Source of the DNA: Massarina eburnea CBS 473.64
Taxonomy: Eukaryota; Ascomycota; Dothideomycetes; Pleosporales; Massarinaceae
DNA: 64,000 bases
Reading direction: 5' to 3'
Assembly (NCBI GenBank): GCA_010093635.1
Contig: MU006810.1
Location: forward strand, 97,521 to 161,520
The notes beneath the pieces are model-generated. The model made no database searches and was not told the DNA's origin. It saw only the letters and a list, made by a program, of their open reading frames with translations. Position numbers and translations under genes: made by a program. Positions 24,676 to 36,100 of this stretch are shown here, one piece after another; the first letter of the stretch is position 1, and every line of letters starts with the position of its first letter.

Positions 24676-24988
24676 TACCGCATAGTCTCGTACAAGTGGT
24701 GTGGGCTAGTCCCGATACGGTACACACACACCAGAGGCCTCTAAGAGTCCCTACTCGCGAGACAGCTTACAGACGACCTAGCTATCACTCATTACTATCT
24801 TAGAGGCTTAATTTACGTAGTAATATTAGTATTTTAGATGTATTAACGTGCTCTTAGAGACTTGCGAAGGCTTAAAATTAACGATAAGCGCCCCACAACC
24901 CTTAATCCTAGCTATCCTATAGGCCCTTAGATAAAGAGCCTAACTATATCGGGACTAGCCCACACCACTTGTACGAGACTATGCGGTA
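24676..24988. mobile_element. Miniature inverted-repeat element, copy 1 (TA-flanked)
   Basis: A 309-bp element (24678-24986) is bounded by TA on each side. Its inverted termini start CCGCATAGTCTC and match perfectly for 40 bp (24678-24717 against 24947-24986). The interior is AT-rich, has no open frame and is too short for a transposase. TA duplication with terminal inverted repeats fits a non-autonomous Tc1/mariner (or pogo/Fot1)-type element. The right-hand interior (GGCTTAA..TTAACG..CGCCCCACA...AATCCTAGCTATC) matches the reverse complement of the copy at 48.2 kb, so both belong to one family but have diverged. It lies about 650 bp upstream of the RGS gene. Confidence 0.88.
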
Positions 24989-25637
24989 CCAACACGGTCA
25001 CTGTCCACTGACTCCTCCCTCCGCTCTTTCGCTCTCTACCGTGCTCACGCTACGCTGCTTCTGCTCTGCTCGCCCATCCCTCAAAACCACGCCGAGCCGC
25101 AGCCTTCTTGCCTTGACTGCCCTTCCGCACCTTCGACGCCCGCCGCCTGTCTTACCACCGTCGTCACAGCCGCCTCTGCGCCCCCGTCCCGCAGCCTACT
25201 CCCAGCACTACTCCCAGCACTACTCCCCGTGTATCCAGCGTGCGACCTTGGCCGACATCATCCCAACCTCCAAGCTCTTCTGCGTTGTCGTGTGCACCAG
25301 CAAACCTGAGCACTCCTGTCGTGTCGCTCTTCGAGAAGACGCTGTGCGACGGAGCCGACAGCAAACTCCGGCCTATCTGAGCGCGAGTCCGGAACACGCT
25401 TAGCCGCCCACATATTAAGAACAACGCCCCCCGTAACCGCCGCAGCTTCGATGCCAGAGCTGGCCAAGCTGCGATAACATTCAACCACGCCATCACCTCG
25501 CCACTGGGTTCGACAGAACCTCGTGCTACACCGTCAAGCTGGCGCAACAATTGCCGCAACTTTGCTCCTGCGACAGCATTGACAACCAGAGCAGATATAC
25601 CGCGAGGAAGATCTACAAGCAGCTGCGACAAGGCGTT
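24989..25637. promoter_or_regulatory. Presumed upstream region of RGS gene
   Basis: This is CT-rich sequence between the foldback element and the RGS start. It contains a short direct repeat (CCCAGCACTACT, twice near 25201-25224). Overlapping open frames are low-complexity and unsupported. Confidence 0.4.
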
Positions 25638-26858
25638 ATGCACTCACGGAAACCCGTCGCCCCATTAAGAATACGGACGCCGTCCGCATCCTCGACGCCC
25701 TCGACAACGTCGATAGAGATCGACGAAGAAGAAGTCAAGATGGCTATGATGGAATACCACCCGCCGTCACGCCCGCTCACAGTATCAATACCGAAGAGTT
25801 CCTCATCACAATGCCAACGGAGACCCAACCTTTCCGAAATCCTCGCCAACACCGCCCCGCCGCCATGGACACTGAGCTCGTTTATGGCCTTTCTCTCACA
25901 GAACCACTGCCTGGAGAACCTGGAGTTCACCATGGACGCCTCCCGCTACCGAAAACACTTCCAGAAGATGGTCAACCGACACCCGGGAACCCCCATATCG
26001 CCTCTCTCCGACGAGTGCGCCTACGTTCTTATGCTGTGGAGACGCTTAATAGATGCCTATATCCGTGAATCGGGTCCTCGGGAGGTGAGCACACGCTTGA
26101 TGTCATAGTTTAATAACTCGCTCTAACGATTTTAGGTAAACCTACCTGCCGATGTGCGCGATACGCTTCTTGCCCTTTCCGAATCCTACGTGCCGCCGCA
26201 TCCGTCAGCACTAGACGAGGCCGTCTCCAAGATCTACGAGTTAATGGAGGAGAGCGTACTAGTGTCTTTCCTAAACTCCGCATCTCCACAGAGCGCCCAG
26301 CGCACACCATCCCACGACGGCTACGACTCAAGCCTGAGTCGCTCGACAACACGAAGCTATGATGAGCGAACCCTCCACTTCACCCGTAGCCAACCGCAAC
26401 CGCCTCCCCATCAACGCGCCTCCGCACCATCATCTCTAACTGCAAACTTCATGCACGCACGACCCTTCGCCCATGCCCGTTTCAACTCCCAACCCGCAAC
26501 ATCTTCCGCCGTTCCGATGAGTCGCGGTGCACTCAGTTATGCAAGTGGAAGCGATGCTCTTACCGATGACTCTGGCAGTGGAAGCCCCTCTGGCATGAGT
26601 GACCCTCTCACACCGCCTGGAACACCCCCCTTGAGCGAGTACCCGATGACCGACTTCCACCAAGCATACTACGAGAACGGATCCAACAGCGGAAGCGGAA
26701 CCCCGAGCCCGAGATTGAGCAGAGGCGAACACACTGGCCTAGCGAATGCCACACGGGACAGCTGGAAGCGAGTGAGCAGCAAACTGTGGCCGAAGAAAAG
26801 GAGCGGAACTCATCTGAGAGATGATGAGCAGGGCGTTGTCGAGGGAGGCCTTTTCTAA
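25638..26858 (+). CDS. RGS-domain protein (regulator of G-protein signalling)
   Basis: Two exons, 25638-26084 and 26136-26858, encode 389 residues. Residues of about 65-200 form an RGS domain: PNLSEILANTAPPPWTLSSFMAFL, then CLENLEFTMDASRYRKHF and ESGPREVNLP, ending in ESVLVSFLNS. RGS proteins speed GTP hydrolysis on G-alpha subunits and so limit heterotrimeric G-protein signalling; in filamentous fungi they control conidiation, growth and virulence. After the domain is a long Ser/Pro/Thr-rich, probably disordered tail with a Lys-rich patch (WPKKRSG). No transmembrane or DEP domain is visible, so it is not the FlbA type. The 51-nt intron sits inside the RGS domain and is phase 0. The start is the ATG that gives a plausible short Ser/Thr-rich lead. 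Confidence 0.88.
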
Positions 26859-27719
26859 TCCTACCTGGAACCATTTCACTTTCTCCCCCGGATTCGGCGT
26901 TGGCTTTACGACTAGATCAAAATCCGAAACGATTACGACCTGTCGATACTAAAGCGACTTACACTTTGCATTTGGGCTGCATCAAACGGCGTCTACCTTC
27001 GATCTTCGATTCATGTTACTTTTTACGTGCAAGGCGACTTTGGCGAAACTTCACTTTTTTCACCACACCGGTGTGGTTTCTGGATCTCTACTGGCATCAT
27101 CAAGACTTGGCGTTATTGCAGCAAAACCGCCCCTTCTTCGGGCAAACCTAGGGATTATATCATTGTGCTATTTATGGCTCGCTGGCCAACACGGGAACCA
27201 TTGGCGTTTTTATTTGAATTCTCTAGACTCTTCTTGGATGGCTTTTTGGGGTTGCATTATTCTTCCCATCACTGCCATCTGACAACAGTACGACTCTGTA
27301 TTGGGCGGGGATTAGGGCGGTTATTTCTTTTGTCCAGTGTATATATTTGGATTTCTTTTGTCAATATTTTTGGTTTTCCCCGAATCCCAAGGGATTTCGG
27401 ACTAGGGCGGATTTGGAGAGACCATTGGGTGTCTTTTGACGTCGCTCTCAGTGCGAGGCGATCGAATCGAATCGAACACTTTTTCGCCGTCTGGCTTGAT
27501 TACACACCACTCAACTCTCAATGTCTTAGTTCTTATTTTTATCGTACTCTTGCCCTTATTCTTATTCTTATTCTTACTCTAGTAAGCGCGCGCGAATGCG
27601 GGCTGAGAATGCGAAGTCCGTGACTGACCCGACCCGACCTGAACTGACTGATTGACTTGAATACGAACCAGCCTAGCCTAGGCCATTATTCGCACTCCCA
27701 CTTCTCTCACCGTGCTTGA

Positions 27720-27762
27720 TTGATGGATGGATGGATGGATGGATTGATTGATTGATTGATTT
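27720..27762. repeat. GATG/GATT tetranucleotide microsatellite
   Basis: Five to six GATG units are followed by about five GATT units, then TTGC repeats. This is simple sequence in the spacer after the RGS gene. Confidence 0.85.
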
Positions 27763-28210
27763 CTTGCTTGCTTGCACGTCACCTCACTTCCTGACCGCCA
27801 TCATCATGGCTCGGTCCCCCCACAGATCACTTGGTAGCCCTACGGAACCCAGGTCCAGGTCTACATACTCCATGCACGCACGCACGCACGTCTCACTCCG
27901 CCCTCCCCCATCCACAACTAGGGACTTGTACGACCAACTGTTGGCTTGGCTTGGATGTAGATCCGGGACTTGTCGGCTAGATTGTGTTGTGCGGTGTATG
28001 GGATGCTTGGTTATTGGGTGGGATGGGGGATGGGTTTGCTGGATGGATGGATGGATGGATAGTGCGGCGGTGAAGGGTGGATGTGTGGTGTGGTGTGGTG
28101 TGGTGGTGGATTATTGTTGGTGGCGCGCGTGGATACGGGGATTAAGGTTGTTGGGTTTGGAATGTGGGATTGTGGGAATGTGGGAATGTGGCACGGTATT
28201 GGGATGATAG

Positions 28211-28230
28211 AGGGGAGGGGAGGGGAGGGG
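28211..28230 (+). other. G-quadruplex-like G4 run
   Basis: Four blocks of four guanines are separated by single adenines in a G-rich spacer. The pattern fits a stable G-quadruplex motif; no gene is attached to it. Confidence 0.55.
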
Positions 28231-31200
28231 TGGTTTTCTTTGCTTCTTTTTGTTTCGTTGGTGGTGTGTGGGGAAGGGAGGGGTGAAGGAGGGGGGTTAT
28301 GTTCTGGTAGGAGTGGTGTTGGATGCGTGGGAATTAAATGGTGGGATGGAAGGGAAGTGAGGGGGTTTGGGGGAGTTGAAAGTTGAGAGGTTGGGTTTGT
28401 GTGGTTGTATGGCATGAGATGGTTAGTAGGTGATGGTTATGGATGGTCTTGTGGGAATATTAGGAAGAGTCTGCTAGGGTTTCCTTCGTGAGACTGCTAG
28501 ACTTTGTCTACCCTTCACCATAGAGATACGATACACAGCTGTTGGGAAGAATGTACCAAGATGGAAAGAATGGTAGTAAATTGACAATCTAGCTAGCGCG
28601 TGTTGTTGTTGTTGCTAGGCTTGGCCTGGGTGAGAGGTCACCCACTTGCGCTAATTACACATTTCTACCCTACGGTGCTTGGCCTAGTTACCAAATCGTG
28701 TTTGAGATCGACCTAGATTGCTTACCTCGTCAAACTTGATTTTTAGCGAACATGTCCGTGGGAGTCGGCACCTGGATTATGTGTACCTGCATGTCACTCC
28801 TTCGCTATCAAAATCAAACACGCTTGCGGATTTCGTGATATCAAGGGTATTATTTTGCTACATAAACTTTCCACTACCCCATGTACAATGACGTCGTTTT
28901 TTATATTGATACGCGTGTTATCGCGGAAGCGACTTATACCTACACACGCCAGTCATCTATCACGACTCAATTCACTTCAACAATCTCTCGCGTCTGTCTG
29001 TCCGCCCAAAATATCCATGCGCCCTACCTTGGCTTCCAAGCGGACCGCGTAACTCTATTGTTTCAGCCGACCAACCTCGAAACCGGCAACTCTAGTTTCC
29101 TATTCTCTGCATTCCGCGGCTGTGGGGGGTTTTGACGCGTCTTTTAAGCGGGTAAACGGATGTCGTTTCGCAAGATTTAGGGTCGTACAGAGCGGCGACG
29201 TGAGGTAAGGTTGTTTTTAGCTTGTTGGTACTTGCTCGCTGTCCATATTATGCGTCAATGCGTTCCTTGCTGATGGGTTGTCAACCATCAGGCGGAAACA
29301 TCGAAGCCGGATGGGAAAAAAAACCGCAGGCCCCCGTTGCCTTGTCCACAGCCAAGTATCCGCATCTTCGGTGAAGTTTGCCGCGAAAAGGCAATGGCAG
29401 ATTGGACTTGTGTCTGGTTTCCGAACTCCAGCTACACAAAGCTCAACTCCATCTCGACCTATTTAACTGGGTAATCCGGCCCCTGACTATCAACAATACA
29501 GGTCGACCACTGTACATCCGGTTACCTTCGGGGATGTCGACCGAGAAGCATCACGTGATGCCCTTTTGGCCGATAACAATACCCCGAAGCTACATGTCTA
29601 GATATCGCGAGATCTTCCGTGGCGTGGACGGTGGACCTTAGGTCTCCTCAACGATTTCTGTGCGACCTCCCCGGGCGACATCATTGGAACGTGACGGCAT
29701 GGCTGGATTGGCGAAGCGGAGAATTTGACACAAGAGGAAAACTGTATACGAAGATCACGCGTGGGCGTCTTACACGAGTTGGTGATCACGATGATCGTAG
29801 GATTCGTATTGTTGCCCTTCTAGAAGCCTTCCAGAAAAGAGGCGTTTTCTTTGGTGGCTGCCCTAACTCGCTTGGCCATGCGTCACTCGTCCGTCTCTGA
29901 CGTGAGATGTTGGAGGATGGAGTGCGGGGCAAAATTATCGCAATGCGCGTACATCACATCATCATCATCATTATTCTAGAAGGAATAATGGTCAGGAAGA
30001 GATATCGCGAGTGAGATGTTTGCTTGATAATTCACTTCTACATGTGGGTCTTACGTAACATGGAATGGTTCGGGAGGCATGCAGTCAGAATGCTAGTCAG
30101 ACGTACAGAACACGATGTGGAAGCCCGAAAACACGTGCTTACTCACATCGGAATGTGTCTTTGTGGGCACTATCCGTACGAAGATGGATACTTTATTCAC
30201 ACAGCTTCATGAACCGCGGCCCTTGGTCCCTCTCTGTCAATCTGCTCATGCCGTAAGCCACCGTTTGTGCCCGAAAGCAGTTACCCCGCTTGCTTCTCTT
30301 ACCCGACGCAGAGTAGACCTTGTTCTACATGCGTGAACGCTAACAAAAGCAGCAACAATTGATCGACAAAGACTATGGCATAGTGGAACGGCAACTGCGA
30401 TGATCTAGCATACTCTCACCATAGAGGGTAAGCTCGTACCTGGAAAGTTCTCTATTCGCTAGAATGTTCGATTGAGCGTCTGATTTGGTGTTTACCCCGC
30501 CCTTGCTTCAGCTCTCGTTCGCCACTCCCGCTCCACTCACACACGACTGGACATGGCCATGTGCTGACATCACCTCACGCTATCACACCACAGGAGTACG
30601 ATAAGGTTATTGACCGGAGCCTCTCTATTATGTACCGTATTGTCCGGATGTATGCCGTTACGCAGTGTAGCGAGAAAACGCTGATCTGATCTGCATGATC
30701 GAATCACACTATACCACGAGACTAGGCCGACACCCGCGGCCTCTCTTCGCCGCAACAACGTGCCATCTCATCGGATTCCCGAGAAAGGCCTGTCGTTAGA
30801 CCCAGGTTTGCGTTCGTTTTAATATGTACTCTCCAGGTTACGACCTGGTCGCTAAGCCTCTTGTAGTCGAACGGGTAATATAACTGGTAGGTCGATCCCG
30901 GTTTTTAATATAGTCGAATAGGAAGGTAGAGTACACAGGTGAACGTCAACGTGGACGAACATATTTAGGTCTACTCATTCCTTGGTTGTTGGTTTTCTTG
31001 TATGCAGATCGGTGTAATCTTAAGATGCTTTCACACATGGCGGTGTTCTAGATGGTTATATACGAGCCTTTTTGCGATAAGATATAGTGTATGGTGAATG
31101 CGTAGATGTGCAATTGGTGGAAGTGTGGAAATATTCACATTCATCTTATAAGGGAGGTAGAACCCGTTGGTCGAGGTTCACATCAGCATGAAATTCCATC

Positions 31201-32975
31201 GCATCTCGCGCTTCACAGGAAGGTGAAAAAGAGACAGAGAAAGAGAGAGAAGGATGGAGAAATCCTTCTCGATCCAGAATGGATGAGCCTCATGACCATT
31301 ATTGATATGCCGGTGCCATTGTGCCGCTCCACGAATACATCCCCGTTTTTCATCTCAATCCTGGAGTTCCGTAGGGGCAGCTGATAGGGACAGCAAACAC
31401 AACCCGCTGCGGACACCATCCTCCCGGATGCAAATCCACCAACACGGAAGCCACGCCAGTCCTAACAAAGCCGCCCCAAGATTCACCCGGAAGCGACGCC
31501 TCTTCCTGCCTTTGGGACTCTCAAGTGCCGAGCACTACCCGCGCACGGGTTACGTAGGTACCGTTGTCCGGGTCCACAACGTGCAGCATGTCTAGTTCGT
31601 ATCAACGACGCTCGAGGACGATACGCAGGTTAGCGTGTTTTCATGTAGTGCTGTTAGTGTTGCTGCGGTGTGGAGTTATGAGCTTTTAGACTACGTTTGG
31701 TAATGGTTTCCGTCGGACTTGGGAAAGAGCGAGGCGGAGAGCGAAGCGAATCGAAACGCTTACGGACATGGGAGTGGATCGGAGCATGGTTGGGGTATGT
31801 ATGTTTGGGGTCTATGAACGCTGTTTTGTAGACGTGGTAAAAGCAGCAACTTGGGCACGATTGAAAGTTTGTAGGGTATTAATAGATGGTTGGACTATTT
31901 GGTACTGAGGGCGTGGGGTTGCGTGGTTATTATACAGGCGCTTGGAGCAAGTGATGTTGGAAGATGGAAGAAGCGGAGTAGTTACGATATTATTTAAGGT
32001 TGCTAGATGTGTCTATTTACTTAGGCTTAAACTCTTTCCTTGTCGAAAGATGTTCTCTTTTAATTTGTTTACTAGAAGTGTTGTTTTCGCAGAGGAATAA
32101 CAGTGTTGTTCGTACATGATAATCCAATAACAGCTTAATCTTGAAAATACACTACTCTTGCATTACGTTGAAATAGGCTATGCACGTTTATATGGGTAGT
32201 TTTAAACGTGACTTGTGTAAATATAGCGCGATACATAGATACACTAGACTAGAGACTGTCATGGATAAAATTACACCCCTACCTTTCCATTCCATTCTCT
32301 ATGGATAGAAGGAGTGTATTTCCATGGCGATGAATCCACGATCTCTATTCTACATGGAATCCATTCCACCTGATCCATTCCACTTGATCCATTCTATCCA
32401 TGTCAGTCTCTGCACTGGACTAGTATCACTTCAGGAAGCGAAAGCATTTATGCTATCGAATTTTCTTACCTTACTCGCAGTTACAAGAAACATAGAACTA
32501 AATAGAAGACTCGTATAAGCCTTTGTAGTAACAGAACTCTTACTCGGAACAGATACTAGCATTTGCAATAGGGGAGAACTTAATACTACAAAACTAACAA
32601 TATTAGATACGATACCTATCCTCGCTCGCACCTAGCTAACTTCTCCGTTATAGCCACGAACTCGTGAAAACAACGCTGCATTAAGGAAGTAAAGAACGAG
32701 TGACTACATACACATTCTAGAGTACTGCGTGTGTAGTAGTAATAAGGGCGAGAGACGCTAGTCTATAAACGGCAACGCGACAAAAAAATCCCAAATCCAA
32801 CTGTTAACGACACCGACACCTCAGCCTTCCAGATGTTACAAAACGATAGCTATCTATTCTCCTCTATATTATCTTGCTTCTCGCTAATTATAATTCGTTA
32901 TAGTAGTTTCGTTAGTCCAGAGCCGCCCAACGCACAATCACATCCATATTTACCCACCACACCACCTAAACTATC

Positions 32976-33094
32976 ACATACGACCATAGGACGATGAGAA
33001 TAGAGCTTCCCGTCTGCTCAGCTGTACTCAAGCATCGTACCGGCGGATTAGTACTCAGGTGGGTGACCACTGGGGAATACCTGCTGTTGTATGT
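32976..33094 (+). rRNA. 5S ribosomal RNA (dispersed copy, possibly diverged)
   Basis: The 119 bases have the full 5S layout. The ends ACATACGAC (32976-32984) and GTTGTATGT (33086-33094) pair as helix I with one G-U. CTTCCCGTC and CTCAGC follow, then the internal control region with GGTGGGTGACCAC (33058-33070). A T run at 33094-33098 acts as RNA polymerase III terminator, with a longer T run at 33102-33112. Helix II differs from the common fungal sequence, but both sides changed together: ACGATG (32991-32996) pairs exactly with CATCGT (33033-33038). Helix IV pairing looks weaker than usual. Single, scattered 5S genes are normal in filamentous ascomycetes. It could be a functional variant or a decaying copy. 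Confidence 0.85.
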
Positions 33095-33112
33095 TTTTGC
33101 CGTTTTTTTTTT
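33094..33112 (+). terminator. RNA polymerase III T-run terminators of the 5S gene
   Basis: The first run of five T directly ends the 5S RNA. A second run of about ten T follows a few bases later and could act as backup. Confidence 0.7.
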
Positions 33113-36100
33113 CGTTACTGACTCGCGGACTAGCTAGCCCCACACTCCTTAGAACCCCCTCAAAACGCCTAGTGTCATTCTTTTTAGCGTATTGAAGAAC
33201 GGCACGTAAGCATACACTAGTTGGATGGATAGATCTGTCGTTATTTGTCACTGGGAGCTTTCTGGCGAAATGGTCGGAAATAGTCGAAATGAGCGTAAGT
33301 TGATCATGGTTCTAATTTTTTATAGAGCGGCACGATACTAGAAGGGAGAATTAAGACTACTAGCACCTTTATAAGCTCCATTCGCCTCTTGCAACGAATA
33401 ACGATGCCAGTGGGTTTCGTTCCTAGGCATGCGCTTCCCAAACTTCCAAGTTCCGTCGTAAGCGTCGCCTGAAGAGAAAGTCAGTTAGAATGTTCAGCGA
33501 GATTACATTAACAATTGCAAGACAAAGATCTTCCTCTGCTTCGTGTTCGTTATGGCCAGGGTGTCTAGGTTTCACTGAATAGACTTTTAGTACATTAAGA
33601 TGAATTTTAGCGGCTTTCGTGATATTCCTATAAAACAGGAGGATTTTAGAAACTGCCTGCTCTTTACGGCTTGTCTCGCAGCAGAGGCGACCATGAACAG
33701 AATATCAAAGGGACAACATCTCGTGGTCTGGTTCTTAAATATCTAGTATCGGATTTTAGGCCTGCTTAAACGCTTGTTCCCTAAGAAAAATAGTGCGGAC
33801 TTAAAACCATAGCTTCCTAAGTTAGTCAATGTTAATCAATTTCAAAGCATACGGGCTTACTCGGCAATCTTTACTATTAGCTTAAGGAAGATTTCGGCCT
33901 CTCTTTTAGTAACGAAATGTCTGCAACGATTGTGTGCCTTTTAGACATAGCTAAGAGCCTTCTCTGTAATAGTTCAGGCTCCGAATCATAACTAGGTCAA
34001 CCTCCGGTAAGAATCGATTCATGAGGCTGAGAGCGAAGTTTAAAACTCCTCGAAGTCTTTCAGATTCTTTTATCAGCTTCCTGGAATCCCTCTCTTGGAA
34101 GCGGCGACGTATGCGTAGACTATTGCTGTTCTAGTCGTAGTCTACAAGACACTAGCTAGTCAAGTGTTCTCTCGCATCGAGCACACGAAGTGAATCGACA
34201 AGGAACTCGCTGTAGGGATGGAGATCCTTACTTATTTTAAAGATCTCTGTAGGGATCGAATCGGGATCGAGAAGCGAGAGAGTGTCGAGCATAGTGCACG
34301 CGTTATCTAATAGGGTACTCGTAGACATGTCCTAAACATTTGCTAATGTCTTATCGTATCCTAAGATTTAGTATCTATCTATCCCCTCGAACCGTTTCTA
34401 GTACAGTTGTGCGAAATGCGAAGGAGAATATGCTTTCCTAGTTATAAAGGCGGCGGCTGAGAGCAGAGCAAGTAGTAATCCTCTAAAGTGTCGTAACGAT
34501 AGCTTAGCAGCTTTATAGTCATCGTGAGATAGTGACACTCTGTTAGGCAGCAGTTTTTTTTAGAAACCGAGTCCTAGTATCATTACCGAAAGTATCTGAA
34601 TGAATCGCTATGAAGATATCGCGCTATAGTGAAGATCGAAATGAGGATGTCAACCCTTCTATAACTAACCCCGAAATAATAACGGACGGCTTTATGCTAG
34701 AAAGAAGCTCACTTATCACTTTGCTACTTCTAAGTAAAAGAGTTACACCGTTACCGTAGTGTCTAGTGTTAAGAAATATACTATTAACTGTTAAGGCACG
34801 AAACTAGGTTAAATGCTTTAGTGCATACTGACTTTGTGTAGTTATTGCTAGCTAGCTTTATACTCTAAGGAGATTCTAGTTAACCTTTATAATGATAGGG
34901 GGGTTCGGAATGGCTAATAGGCGATAGCAGCGACTAGACTCTAGAATTGACAGTCCTTAGTCTTGTGAACAGTTGAGATATTGTTCTACTAACTAGACTA
35001 TCGCCTTTATGACTTCCGGTTAGGCTTTGACTGCATCCGCGGATCTAGGAAGCTCTTCTTAAATAGCACCATAGCCTCTAATATATAAAGTGCTACCAGA
35101 AACTTATAATATCAAGACCCTTAACACTTAGAAGGATGTTGTTGAGAAAAACTTAGTTACTCACTTTCTCATCGTCACTGGGTTCCCATCCTGGGGATTT
35201 GATTCGGAAATGATTGCCAGCAGATACTGAAGCGTTTATTAGAAGGTTTATCTTTGCGTCGGGAAAGAGTCTAGAAAAGATTCTACCGGACCAAGGTCTA
35301 GCTGCTTAGACGATGCTCCTGGCACGTATACTGCCATTTAGACGCGAGTGGGCTCGAGTGTTTACAGATAAGAAAGATCGAGAGCTATTAGAGAGACTGT
35401 CAGATAGCGCTGTAGTGTTGAACAGGAAACGAACACCCAATTCCTTGCACTGTTCGTTAAAAAAAACTAACTAAATGGCCCAGGGTCGCTACAGGATTAG
35501 TAAATAGATAATACAGGGTAGAGCTTCTTACAGATGTGCCGCGTTTAGTAGTCTAGAAAGAAGCTGTACAGCCTAGTTGCTACCAGGCTTGATCCAGGCT
35601 GTAAGAGCAGAGACAGGTTTCTCCACCGGAGGCGCTGGGCCCCAGTCATTGGAAGGTGACGGGGTGTCTTGAAAATCTTCTGGGGTGATACGGTATACAT
35701 ATTAGTTACTGAAGGCGAACTCAGCGCCCCTATCGTGCTCGGCATCGATTCTTTAGAGAAGGCTATACGACAACACACCAAGGGGCGTTGTCACTGAGCC
35801 AAGACCAAAGTTACCCAGCCCGCCTGTTGCCTGACCGGATGCTGCGGGACTAACACGTGCTGAATACTTGATAACAATAATCTGCGGCTGTGCGTGGGTT
35901 TTCTGCTACCCTGGGGATGTTCTAAAGGCCAGAGCAAGATAATAGGCCGTGCAAGACCAATCACGCCAGCTCTAACGATAACTGTATCAGTTTCGTCGAT
36001 TGTTAGATCGTGCTCTTCGGTTAACGGGTCTAAGAACATGCCTATAGCGGAGGTGGTGACAAGGAAGCCGAGCATCCATCTTAGTAGAGAACTGATAGAT

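Larger units (their letters stand above)
26859..31600. other. Gene-poor spacer, first part
   Basis: There is no supported protein gene. A 198-codon frame at 27027-27623 directly follows the RGS stop and probably lies in its 3' flank. It contains TCTTATTCT-type low complexity. Tandem GATG/GATT repeats run at about 27717-27762 and GATG at 28038-28060. From 28000 to 28400 the plus strand is strongly G-rich. An ATC tract is near 29958-29972. Confidence 0.45.

Noticed and set aside
27027..27623. 198-codon plus frame after the RGS gene
   Set aside because: It begins just after the RGS stop, overlaps other frames and ends in TCTTATTCT low complexity; more likely 3' flank.
28011..28415. 134-codon minus frame, Pro/His/Thr-rich
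   Set aside because: It is the complement of a G-rich low-complexity block, so it is open by composition only.
30840..30910. Possible tRNA-like segment (GGTCGATCCCGG)
   Set aside because: No acceptor stem or D/anticodon arms fit; I found no convincing tRNA in the window.
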